Below, one piece after another: positions 32,578 to 41,116 of a DNA stretch of 64,000 nt. The notes beneath the pieces were generated by a model. That model was given only the letters and a program-made list of their open reading frames with translations. It was not told where the DNA came from and searched no databases. The stretch comes from Amycolatopsis thermophila. GTDB lineage: Bacteria; Actinomycetota; Actinomycetes; Mycobacteriales; Pseudonocardiaceae. How positions within the stretch are numbered: position 1 is the stretch's first letter; each line of letters opens with the position of its first letter. The position numbers and the translations under genes were made by a program. The stretch is from NCBI RefSeq assembly GCF_030814215.1, contig NZ_JAUSUT010000001.1:62001-126000 (forward strand). Direction: 5' to 3'.

Positions 32578-33753
32578 TCAGGCTCCCCAACCGGCCTGCT
32601 GGCCGTCGGCTCGTTCGGCGACGATCTTGTCCTGGTATCCGCTGCGGTGGTAGGCGGCGACCGGGTCCGGGTCGAGCCCGGCGTCCTCGCGCAGTTCGGC
32701 CAGCAGCGGCCGCACGTCGGTGTTGTAGGCGTCCATCAGCACCGCGTTGGCGCCGAGCACGTCCCCGTTGCGCTGCGCGGCGAACAGGGCGTCCCGGTCC
32801 ACCAGCAGGGCCTTCGCGGTGGCCTCCTGCACGTTGAGCACCGAACGGATGATCGCCGGGATCTTCGCCTCGATGTTGTGGCACTGGTCGAGCATGAAGT
32901 TGATGCCGTAGGACGGGTCCAGCGCGTCGGCGCGCACGATCTCCCACATGATGCGGAAGAGCTGGAACGGGTCGGCCGCGCCGGCCATCAGGTCGTCGTC
33001 GGCGTAGAAGCGCGAGTTGAAGTCGAACGCGCCGAGCTTGCCCTGCCGCAGCAGGAACGCGACGATGAACTCGATGTTGGTGCCCGGCGCGTGGTGACCG
33101 GTGTCGATGCACACGGTGGCCTTCGGGCCGAGCTCGACGCAGTGCGCGTACGAGGTGCCCCAGTCCGGCACGTCGGTGGCGTAGAAGGCCGGCTCGAACA
33201 GCTTGTACTCCAGCAGGATCCGCTGGTCGTCACCGAGCCGGTCGTAGGCCTCGCGCAGCGCGGCGGCCAGCCGGTCCTGACGGGTGCGCAGGTCGTCCTG
33301 GCCCGGGTAGTTGATGCCGTCGGAGAACCAGAACTTCAGGTCCTTCGAACCCGTGGCGTCCATGATGTCGATCGCCTCGAGCAGGTGGTCGGTGGCCTTG
33401 CGGCGGATCCGCGGGTCGGGGTTGGTGACCGAGCCGAGCTTGTAGTCCTCGTCCTGGAAGACGTTGGTGTTGATGGCGCCGATCGAGATGCCCAGGTCGT
33501 TGGCGTACTTCGACAGCGCGCCGAAGTCGTCGACCCGGTCCCACGGGATGTGCAGGGCCACGCTGGGCGCGATGCCGGTCAGCTCGTGCACCTTGGCCGC
33601 GTCGGCGATCTTCTCCTCCGGCGTGCGCGGAACCCCGGGCTGGGGGAACACCTTGAACCGGGTGCCGGAGTTGGCGTAGGCCCACGAAGGCGTCTCGATC
33701 CGCTGAGCCCGCAGGGCTTCTTTCACGGCGTTCAGGTCGGACAACGGGATCAC
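32578..33753 (-). CDS. rhaI: L-rhamnose isomerase (RhaI type)
   Basis: A 391-aa xylose-isomerase-like TIM barrel of the RhaI branch seen in Pseudomonas and actinobacteria. Metal and substrate residues appear in LLEYKLFEPAFYATD, VCIDTGHHAPGTNIEFI and FDFNSRFYADDDL. It converts L-rhamnose to L-rhamnulose using a divalent cation. Overlaps rhaM by 4 nt at its start and sits 6 nt before the aldolase gene. Confidence 0.9.
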   Translation of the reverse strand: MIPLSDLNAVKEALRAQRIETPSWAYANSGTRFKVFPQPGVPRTPEEKIADAAKVHELTGIAPSVALHIPWDRVDDFGALSKYANDLGISIGAINTNVFQDEDYKLGSVTNPDPRIRRKATDHLLEAIDIMDATGSKDLKFWFSDGINYPGQDDLRTRQDRLAAALREAYDRLGDDQRILLEYKLFEPAFYATDVPDWGTSYAHCVELGPKATVCIDTGHHAPGTNIEFIVAFLLRQGKLGAFDFNSRFYADDDLMAGAADPFQLFRIMWEIVRADALDPSYGINFMLDQCHNIEAKIPAIIRSVLNVQEATAKALLVDRDALFAAQRNGDVLGANAVLMDAYNTDVRPLLAELREDAGLDPDPVAAYHRSGYQDKIVAERADGQQAGWGA

Positions 33754-34076
33754 TTTCCTTCCAGGTGGAAGACCTCGGTGAGCAACTGGAACCCCTCGTC
33801 GGGTCCTTGCCCCTCCAGGCCCGTGAAGAATTCGGCCATCTCGGCCTGCCAGCGGGCGTTGACCTCGGTGCGGGCCATGGCCGCCTGCGCGGCATCGAGA
33901 TCATCGGCCTCGACGTAGCCGATCAGCAGGCCGTCGTCGCGCAGGAACAGCGAGTAGTTGCGCCATCCGGTGTCGGTCAGTGCCTGCCGCATCTCCGGCC
34001 ACACCGCCCGGTGCCGCTCGGTGTACTCGGCCATCCGTTCGGGCTTCACCTGCAGGCAGAAGCAGTATCGGGCCAC
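33750..34076 (-). CDS. rhaM: L-rhamnose mutarotase
   Basis: A 108-aa RhaM/YiiL protein with the ferredoxin-like dimer fold; YCFCLQVKPERMAEYTERHR at the N-terminus and WRNYSLFLRDDGLLIGYVEA are typical. It interconverts the alpha and beta anomers of L-rhamnose, feeding the isomerase downstream. It is the first enzyme gene after the importer genes and is separated from them by a strong hairpin. Confidence 0.92.
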   Translation of the reverse strand: MARYCFCLQVKPERMAEYTERHRAVWPEMRQALTDTGWRNYSLFLRDDGLLIGYVEADDLDAAQAAMARTEVNARWQAEMAEFFTGLEGQGPDEGFQLLTEVFHLEGK

Positions 34077-34095
34077 GATTCGTCCTTGGTGGAGA

Positions 34096-34125
34096 CCGGC
34101 CGGGCCGCGTGCGCGGCCCGGCCGG
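34096..34125 (-). terminator. Perfect hairpin between the binding-protein gene and rhaM
   Basis: CCGGCCGGGCCGCG (34096-34109) and CGCGGCCCGGCCGG (34112-34125) form a perfect 14-bp inverted repeat around only TG. It sits 5 nt after the substrate-binding protein stop (34131) and before rhaM (34076). There is no T tract, so it is more likely an mRNA-stabilising or attenuating intercistronic hairpin that raises binding-protein levels than a full terminator. Confidence 0.65.
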
Positions 34126-34130
34126 GAGCA

Positions 34131-35210
34131 TCAGAAGTTGTACTGGTCGATGTTGCTCGCGTCGAACACCGTCGGCGGGCCGAGGACGATCTCGCCGTCC
34201 TTGCCGATGGTGTACTCACCGAGCTTGCCCGCCTTGAACTTCTGGCCCTCGACACCGGTGATCTGGTTGGAGGCCAGTGCGACACCCGCGTAGGCGGCCA
34301 GGTAGCCGATGTCGGCCGGGTTCCACAGTGCGAACTTGGTGACCGTGCCGTCCTTGACGTACTCGCGCATCTGGTTCGGCGTGCCCAGGCCGGTCACCGC
34401 GACCTTGCCCTTGTAGGCCGACGAGCTGATGTAGCGGGCGGCCGCGGCGATGCCGACGGTGGTCGGTGCGACGATGGCCTTCAGGTTCGGGTACGACTGC
34501 AGCAGGCCCTGCGCCTCCTGGAACGACTTCTGGTCGTCGTCGTTGCCGTAGGCGACCTTCACCAGCTTCAGGTTGGCGTACTCGGGCTTGGCCAGCTGCT
34601 GCTTGAACACCTCGATCCAGGCGTTCTGGTTGGTGGCGTTCGGCGTCGCGGACAGGATGGCGATCTCACCCGAGCCGCCGGCCAGCTCGCTGGCCATCTT
34701 CGCCAGCTGCTCGCCGATGCCCTCGGTGGTGGCCTGGTTGATGAACACGTCGCGGCAGTCCTTGGCCGCGTCGGAGTCGAACGCCACGACCTTGATGCCG
34801 GAGCTGCGGGCCTGGTTCAGCGACGGGCACACCGCGTTCGGGTCGTTCGCGGCGATGCCGATGACGTCCTGCTGCTGCTGGATCAGCGTGTTGATGTAGC
34901 TGACCTGCGAGGACGCGCTGGCGTCGTTGGGGCCGACGAGCTTGTACTCGCCCTTGAGCTCGTCCAGCGCGGTCTTGCCGCCGCCCACCTCGATGTCCGA
35001 GTACGGGTTGTTGAGCTGCTTGGGCAGGAAGGCCATCTTGACGCCTTCCTTGGTGGCGGCGTTCGGGTCGGCCTGGGCCGTGGACTGCGCGCCGCCGCTC
35101 CCCGCGGAGCTGCTGTCGTTCTTGGTGGTGCCACCGCACGCGGTGAGGGTCACCACCAGACTGGCCGCCGTGGCGGCCGAGAGGACGCCGGTGAGGAATC
35201 GACTGGTCAT
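34131..35210 (-). CDS. rhaS: Rhamnose ABC transporter substrate-binding lipoprotein
   Basis: A 359-aa periplasmic-binding-like lipoprotein. The signal sequence ends in the lipobox VTLTAC (lipidated Cys near residue 25), then a Ser/Gly/Ala-rich tether, and the sugar-binding fold from about 55 (VKMAFLPKQLNNPYSDIEV). It presents L-rhamnose to the two permeases encoded 20 nt upstream. The gene symbol follows the ABC rhamnose importer naming (RhaSTPQ), not the E. coli activator RhaS. Confidence 0.88.
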   Translation of the reverse strand: MTSRFLTGVLSAATAASLVVTLTACGGTTKNDSSSAGSGGAQSTAQADPNAATKEGVKMAFLPKQLNNPYSDIEVGGGKTALDELKGEYKLVGPNDASASSQVSYINTLIQQQQDVIGIAANDPNAVCPSLNQARSSGIKVVAFDSDAAKDCRDVFINQATTEGIGEQLAKMASELAGGSGEIAILSATPNATNQNAWIEVFKQQLAKPEYANLKLVKVAYGNDDDQKSFQEAQGLLQSYPNLKAIVAPTTVGIAAAARYISSSAYKGKVAVTGLGTPNQMREYVKDGTVTKFALWNPADIGYLAAYAGVALASNQITGVEGQKFKAGKLGEYTIGKDGEIVLGPPTVFDASNIDQYNF

Positions 35211-35229
35211 TGTCGTTGCCTTTCTGGAC

Positions 35230-36270
35230 TTACTTGACGCCGGCGAGAGCTCCGGACTCGGGGGTTGGGGAGGCGAGACTTCGTTTCCGGCGCCGCTGCA
35301 CGGCGGCGCGCGACTTGGTGATGATGTTGGGCAGCAGCACCGAAATGATCAGCAGCACGCCCGTGACGACGTTGAGCGCTTCGTTGGACACGTCCTGCAG
35401 CCGCAGCGCGTTCTGCAGCGTGGCCAGCAGGACCACCCCGGCGAGCACACCCGGCAGGGTGCCCTTGCCGCCGAAGATGGAGACGCCGCCGAGCAGGACC
35501 GCCGCCACGACGGCGAGTTCCATGCCGAGGCCGTTGTCGGCGCGGGCGCTGGAGTAGCGCAGGGTCCACAGCACGCCGGCCAGCCCGGCGATCAGCCCGC
35601 TCACCACGTACAGCCAGAACTTCAGGCGCCCCACGCGGATGCCGGCGAAGCGGGCGGCCTGCTCGCCGGCACCGGCGGCGAACACCGCGCGGCCGACCGG
35701 GGTCGCGTGCAGCGCCAGGCCGAACACCACGGCCAGCACCACGAGCGGGATCAGCACGTTCGGGATCGGGCCGCCGTCGATCGTGCCGGTCACCCACGAG
35801 GTGTAGGAGCGCGGGAAGTCGGCCACCGCGCTGTCGCCCAGCACCACGAACGCGAGACCGCGGTACAGCGCGAGCGTGCCGATGGTGACCGCCAGCGACG
35901 GCAGTTTCAGCACGGTCACGAAGAACCCGTTGAGCGCACCCAGCACCGCGCCGAGCACCAGGCACAGCGGGATGATCGTCTCGATGGACAGGCCGCGGTT
36001 CCACAGATCGCCCATCACGGCCGAGGTGAGGCCGAGCGTGCTGGCCACCGACAGGTCGATCTCGCCGGTCACGATCACGAACGTCATCGGCAGCGCGATG
36101 AGCGCGATCGGCAGCAGGTCCAGCAGCAGGAAGGTGAAGTTGCGGCTGCTGCCGAAGTTCTCCACGGCCCCGGACGCGATGAGCAGCACCACGACCGTGA
36201 TCACGATGACGGCCGCGTCCCAGCTCGCCAGCCGGGACAGCCACGCGGGCCGGTTCCCCTTGTCAGACAT
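35230..36270 (-). CDS. rhaQ: Rhamnose ABC transporter permease
   Basis: A 346-aa inner-membrane protein of the ribose-type branched permease family with about 9-10 hydrophobic helices, including VTGEIDLSVASTLGLTSAVM, the family's EAA-like cytosolic loop. With the companion permease it forms the channel of the sugar importer. It overlaps the companion gene by 8 nt. Which of the two is RhaP and which RhaQ is a guess. Confidence 0.85.
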   Translation of the reverse strand: MSDKGNRPAWLSRLASWDAAVIVITVVVLLIASGAVENFGSSRNFTFLLLDLLPIALIALPMTFVIVTGEIDLSVASTLGLTSAVMGDLWNRGLSIETIIPLCLVLGAVLGALNGFFVTVLKLPSLAVTIGTLALYRGLAFVVLGDSAVADFPRSYTSWVTGTIDGGPIPNVLIPLVVLAVVFGLALHATPVGRAVFAAGAGEQAARFAGIRVGRLKFWLYVVSGLIAGLAGVLWTLRYSSARADNGLGMELAVVAAVLLGGVSIFGGKGTLPGVLAGVVLLATLQNALRLQDVSNEALNVVTGVLLIISVLLPNIITKSRAAVQRRRKRSLASPTPESGALAGVK

Positions 36271-37306
36271 GGGAATCCCTCTTCTTCAGCGACTTGGCGA
36301 CCCGGACGGCGACCAGGCGGTCGGCCCCGATCGCGAGCAGGATCAGCGCACCGACGATGGCCTGCTGCCAGAACTGGTTGATGTCGAGGACGGCCAGCGA
36401 GCTGCCGATGACGGTCAGCAGCAGGGCGCCCAGGCCCGCGCCCCACACCGTGCCGCTGCCGCCGAACACCGCGACCCCACCGACCACCGCGGCGGCGACG
36501 ACGTTGAGTTCGTAACCGTTGCCGGCGGCGGCGTCGATCGTGCCGAACCGCGCGGCGAACAGGACGCCGGCGATCCCGGCGAGCGCGCCGGAGACCAGGA
36601 ACGCGGCGATCGTGTTGCGGCCGACCTTGATGCCGGCCAGCTCGGCGGCCTGCGGGCTCGACCCCATCGCGTACAGCTCGCGCCCGGCGCGGTAGTTGCG
36701 CAACACGACACCGGCGACGATCAGCACGATCACGGCGATCAGCACCAGCCACGGGATGCCCAGGATCGAGGAGTTGCCGAAGCGCAGGAAGTGGCCGGGC
36801 AGCTCGTCGGCGTTGATCTGCTCGCCGCCGGCCCAGAAGTAGGCGGCGCCGCGGAACGCGTACAGCGTGCCGAGGGTGACCACCAGCGCGGGCACCTGCC
36901 CGAACCGGACCAGGACCCCGTTGACCAGGCCGCACGCGGCGCCGACGACGAGACCGGCGATCAGCGCCACGATCACCGGCATGCCCTGGTTGGCCTGCAG
37001 CAGCGACCCGACCGCGAACGCGGACAGGCCGAGCACCGAGCCGACCGACAGGTCGATGTTGCGGGTGATCATCACCGTCGCCTGCCCGACCGCGAGCACG
37101 GCCAGGATCGCGGTGCCGAGCAGGATGTCGCGGATGCTCTGGGCGGACAGGAACCGCGAGTTCTGCGTCGCGGTGAACGCGACCAGCGCGATCAGGGCCA
37201 GGACGATGCCCGCCTCACGCGCCTTGAACAGGCCGCCGAGGGAGAACCTCCGCGATGCCGCCGTCCGGCCGCTCATCTTGGGAGCCACCACCTTCGTCGC
37301 GTTCAC
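36263..37306 (-). CDS. rhaP: Rhamnose ABC transporter permease
   Basis: A 347-aa ribose-type permease with 9-10 hydrophobic helices and the conserved MITRNIDLSVGSVLGLSAFA loop. A basic, cytoplasmic N-terminal stretch of about 35 residues precedes helix 1. It pairs with the permease encoded downstream; the genes overlap by 8 nt. Separated by 37 nt from the ATPase gene. Confidence 0.85.
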   Translation of the reverse strand: MNATKVVAPKMSGRTAASRRFSLGGLFKAREAGIVLALIALVAFTATQNSRFLSAQSIRDILLGTAILAVLAVGQATVMITRNIDLSVGSVLGLSAFAVGSLLQANQGMPVIVALIAGLVVGAACGLVNGVLVRFGQVPALVVTLGTLYAFRGAAYFWAGGEQINADELPGHFLRFGNSSILGIPWLVLIAVIVLIVAGVVLRNYRAGRELYAMGSSPQAAELAGIKVGRNTIAAFLVSGALAGIAGVLFAARFGTIDAAAGNGYELNVVAAAVVGGVAVFGGSGTVWGAGLGALLLTVIGSSLAVLDINQFWQQAIVGALILLAIGADRLVAVRVAKSLKKRDSHV

Positions 37307-37343
37307 GCCGCCTCCTTTTCGGACGCGGACCGGCGAGCAGTCC

Positions 37344-38861
<1,518 letters not shown>

Positions 38862-39021
38862 CGCGACCTCCGAATGAAAGGTTTCACAAACCTGGCGCGC
38901 TGACGCTACTATGCGCTGGATCACGAAGTCAACGACAAGTTTCCAGCGCAGGTCAGGAGCCGTTTTTTCAGTCGCGATCCGATAACATCGATCTTGTTAC
39001 ACGTTTCAACTGGAGGGTCAC
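38862..39021. promoter_or_regulatory. Divergent rhamnose regulon promoter region
   Basis: Three features are visible. TGAAAGGTTTCA (38875-38886) is a LacI-type half-palindrome immediately upstream of rhaT. GCGCTGGA (38913-38920) and TCCAGCGC (38942-38949) form an exact 8-bp inverted repeat 21 bp apart. On the minus strand TTGACT followed by TAGTAG after 15 bp is a possible promoter lying between those arms. Near the regulator start, TTGTTACACGTTTCAA (38994-39009) is a weaker dyad. Confidence 0.5.
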
Positions 39022-40077
39022 GTGACGCGCACGACGACGGATGGGACGGCGGTTCCCGAGCCCCGCGCGGCGGGGATCAAGGACGTCGCGGCGGCGGCCG
39101 GCGTGTCACTGGGGACCGTGTCGAACGTGCTCAACCGGCCGGACCGGGTCAGCCCGCGCACGCGCGCGAAGGTGGAGGCGGCCATGGCCGAGTTGAAGTT
39201 CGTGCGCAACGAAACGGCGCGGCAGCTGCGGGCCGGGCGCAGCCGGATCCTGGCTTACGTGATGCTCGACGGGCGCAACCCGTTCTTCACCGACGTGGCC
39301 GAGGGTGTGGAGGACGCGGCGGACGAGGCCGACCTGTCGTTGTTCCTGTGCAACAGCGCCAACCGGGCCGAACGCGAGCGCGACTACCTGAGCCGGCTGG
39401 AGCAGCAGCGGGTGCAGGGCATCCTGATCACGCCGGTCGATCCGGACTCGCCGGTGCTGGACGAGACGGCGGCGCACGGTGTCCCGGTGGTGATCGTCGA
39501 CCGGACCGGGCGGTCGGGGAACCACTGCTCGGTCGCGGTCGACGACGTCCTGGGCGGGCGGCTCGCGGTGCAGCACCTGCTGGAGCTGGGACATGAACGG
39601 GTGGCGTTCATCGGCGGGCCGGACACGCTGGGCCAGGTGCGCGACCGGCGCGAGGGCGCGTTGCGGGCGCTCGAGGAGGCCGGGCTGGGGCCGGAGAACC
39701 TGGTCGACCTGACGACGTCCGCGTTGACGGTCGCGGAGGGGCGCACCGCGGGCCAGCGCCTGGCCGGGCTGCCGTCGTCACTGCGCCCGACGGCCGCGTT
39801 CTGCGCGAACGACCTGCTGGCGCTCGGGCTGCTGCAGACGTGCGTGAGCCTGCGCCTGCGCGTGCCCGACGACCTGGCGATCGTCGGCTACGACGACATC
39901 GACTTCGCCGCGGCGGCCGCCGTGCCGCTGACCTCGGTGCGGCAGCCGCGCCGCCGGCTCGGCCGCACCGCCGCGGAACTGCTGCTGCAGGAGACGACCG
40001 ACCCGGGGCACGAGCACCAGCAGGTGGTGTTCACGCCGGAACTGGTGGTGCGAGCCTCGACGCGCCACGGTGCGTGA
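39022..40077 (+). CDS. LacI-family regulator of the rhamnose operon
   Basis: A 351-aa LacI/GalR protein: N-terminal HTH (IKDVAAAAGVSLGTVSNVLN), hinge near residues 50-60, and a periplasmic-binding-like effector domain ending in the DDIDFAAAAAVPLTSVRQP segment. It starts at GTG 39022 with TGGAGGGTCAC upstream. Divergent placement next to the transporter ATPase makes it the probable repressor of the whole regulon, released by rhamnose or a phosphorylated intermediate. This is inferred from context. Confidence 0.88.
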   Translation: MTRTTTDGTAVPEPRAAGIKDVAAAAGVSLGTVSNVLNRPDRVSPRTRAKVEAAMAELKFVRNETARQLRAGRSRILAYVMLDGRNPFFTDVAEGVEDAADEADLSLFLCNSANRAERERDYLSRLEQQRVQGILITPVDPDSPVLDETAAHGVPVVIVDRTGRSGNHCSVAVDDVLGGRLAVQHLLELGHERVAFIGGPDTLGQVRDRREGALRALEEAGLGPENLVDLTTSALTVAEGRTAGQRLAGLPSSLRPTAAFCANDLLALGLLQTCVSLRLRVPDDLAIVGYDDIDFAAAAAVPLTSVRQPRRRLGRTAAELLLQETTDPGHEHQQVVFTPELVVRASTRHGA

Positions 40078-40132
40078 CCGGGCCGGCCGGCGACGCGCGC
40101 TGGATGCCCGGGAGTTCGGGTAGCCTGCGGTC

Positions 40133-40864
40133 ATGACGCGCCACGTTCAGGGGCCGGAACCCCAGACGGGCGTCGGCATCGTCGCGCCCTACGACTTCGC
40201 CCGTGACCGCGAGCTGTGGCGGTGGGTACCGGCCACCGTGAGCCTGTTCATCGCCCGCACCGGCGGCTCCCCGGAGGGGGACAACCTCGACTCCGCGTCG
40301 GCGCTGAACCGCCCCGCGAGCGTCCGGCGGCCCACCCGCGAGGTGTGCGCGGTGGGTGCCGAGGTGGTGATCTACGCGTGCACCGCGTGCAGCTTCGTCG
40401 GCGGCGCGCTCGGGGAGGCCGCGCTGCGCCAGGCCATGCTGGACGCCGGCGCCCCGCGCGCGCTGACGACCTCGGGGGCCGCCGTGTCGGCGCTGCGCAC
40501 CGTCAAGGCGCAGCGGGTCGCGGTGGTGCACCCCTACGAACGGCCGGTCGGCAACCGGCTGCGTGACTACCTGACCGCGTCCGGCTTCGACGTCGTCGGC
40601 TGCACGCCGCTGGGCATCCCCGTGCACGAGGTCGCCGGCACCGGGTATGCCGAGGTCGCGGAGCTGATCCGCACCGGCGACCGCGACGACGCCGATGCGA
40701 TCTTCGTCAGCTGCACCGCCCTGCCCACCTACGACCTCATCGCACCGCTGGAAGAGGAACTGGGCAAACCCGTCGTGACGGCCAACCAGGCCACGGTGTG
40801 GGCGGCGCTGCGCGCGCTGGACCTGCGGGCCGTGGGGCCGGACCAGATCCTGCTCGGTCTGTGA
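40133..40864 (+). CDS. Asp/Glu racemase-superfamily protein (maleate isomerase/arylmalonate decarboxylase-like)
   Basis: A 243-aa protein with the two active-site cysteines of the superfamily: YACTACSFVGG (near residue 80) and VSCTALPTYDL (near 190). The VGIVAPYDFARDRELWRWVP start fits the maleate cis-trans isomerase/arylmalonate decarboxylase branch. Likely acts in the cytoplasm on a dicarboxylate or malonate. TAGCCT (40121-40126) lies 6 nt upstream of the ATG, suggesting leaderless mRNA. Confidence 0.75.
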   Translation: MTRHVQGPEPQTGVGIVAPYDFARDRELWRWVPATVSLFIARTGGSPEGDNLDSASALNRPASVRRPTREVCAVGAEVVIYACTACSFVGGALGEAALRQAMLDAGAPRALTTSGAAVSALRTVKAQRVAVVHPYERPVGNRLRDYLTASGFDVVGCTPLGIPVHEVAGTGYAEVAELIRTGDRDDADAIFVSCTALPTYDLIAPLEEELGKPVVTANQATVWAALRALDLRAVGPDQILLGL

Positions 40865-40869
40865 AACCG

Positions 40870-40986
40870 TCAGGCGGTGGCCGGTGCGAACGAGTTCGCG
40901 AACAGCGACCGCGCGATGCGCAGCACCAGCGACTCGATGAGGTTGGCACCGATCTTCGCGAGAACGGTGGCGAGGAACTCGGCCAT
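40870..40986 (-). CDS. 38-aa amphipathic small protein
   Basis: ATG 40986 follows AGGAGTCCCCG, an excellent ribosome site with ideal spacing. The 38-aa product begins MAEFLATVLAKIGANLIESL and continues LVLRIARSLFANS, ending in APATA. Hydrophobic and charged residues alternate with helical periodicity, so it may be a membrane-surface helix. It sits convergent to the racemase gene (5-nt gap). No family can be named with certainty. Confidence 0.6.
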   Translation of the reverse strand: MAEFLATVLAKIGANLIESLVLRIARSLFANSFAPATA

Positions 40987-41063
40987 CGGGGACTCCTGGC
41001 GTTCGTGGAAAACCTTCCCCGGCACGGTCGCTGCCGCGGATGAGGCGCGCGCAGAGTGCGAGT

Positions 41064-41083
41064 TTCGGGCGGGTGAACCCGCC
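41064..41083. terminator. Hairpin downstream of the P-type ATPase gene
   Basis: GGCGGGT-GA-ACCCGCC (41066-41081) is a 7-bp inverted repeat, 33 nt past the ATPase stop (41117) and upstream of the 38-aa gene. No T tract follows on the minus strand. It is a candidate terminator or mRNA end. Confidence 0.4.
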
Positions 41084-41116
41084 GGGAACTCCCCGTGCGA
41101 ACCGCGCGCTGGGTGA

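Noticed and set aside
29158..33918. A 1586-codon open frame on the plus strand opposite the rhamnose genes
   Set aside because: It lies entirely antisense to four well-supported enzymes, has no domain, and is rich in Arg/Gly/Val/Asp/His as expected for reverse frames of GC-rich genes. GC bias, not coding.
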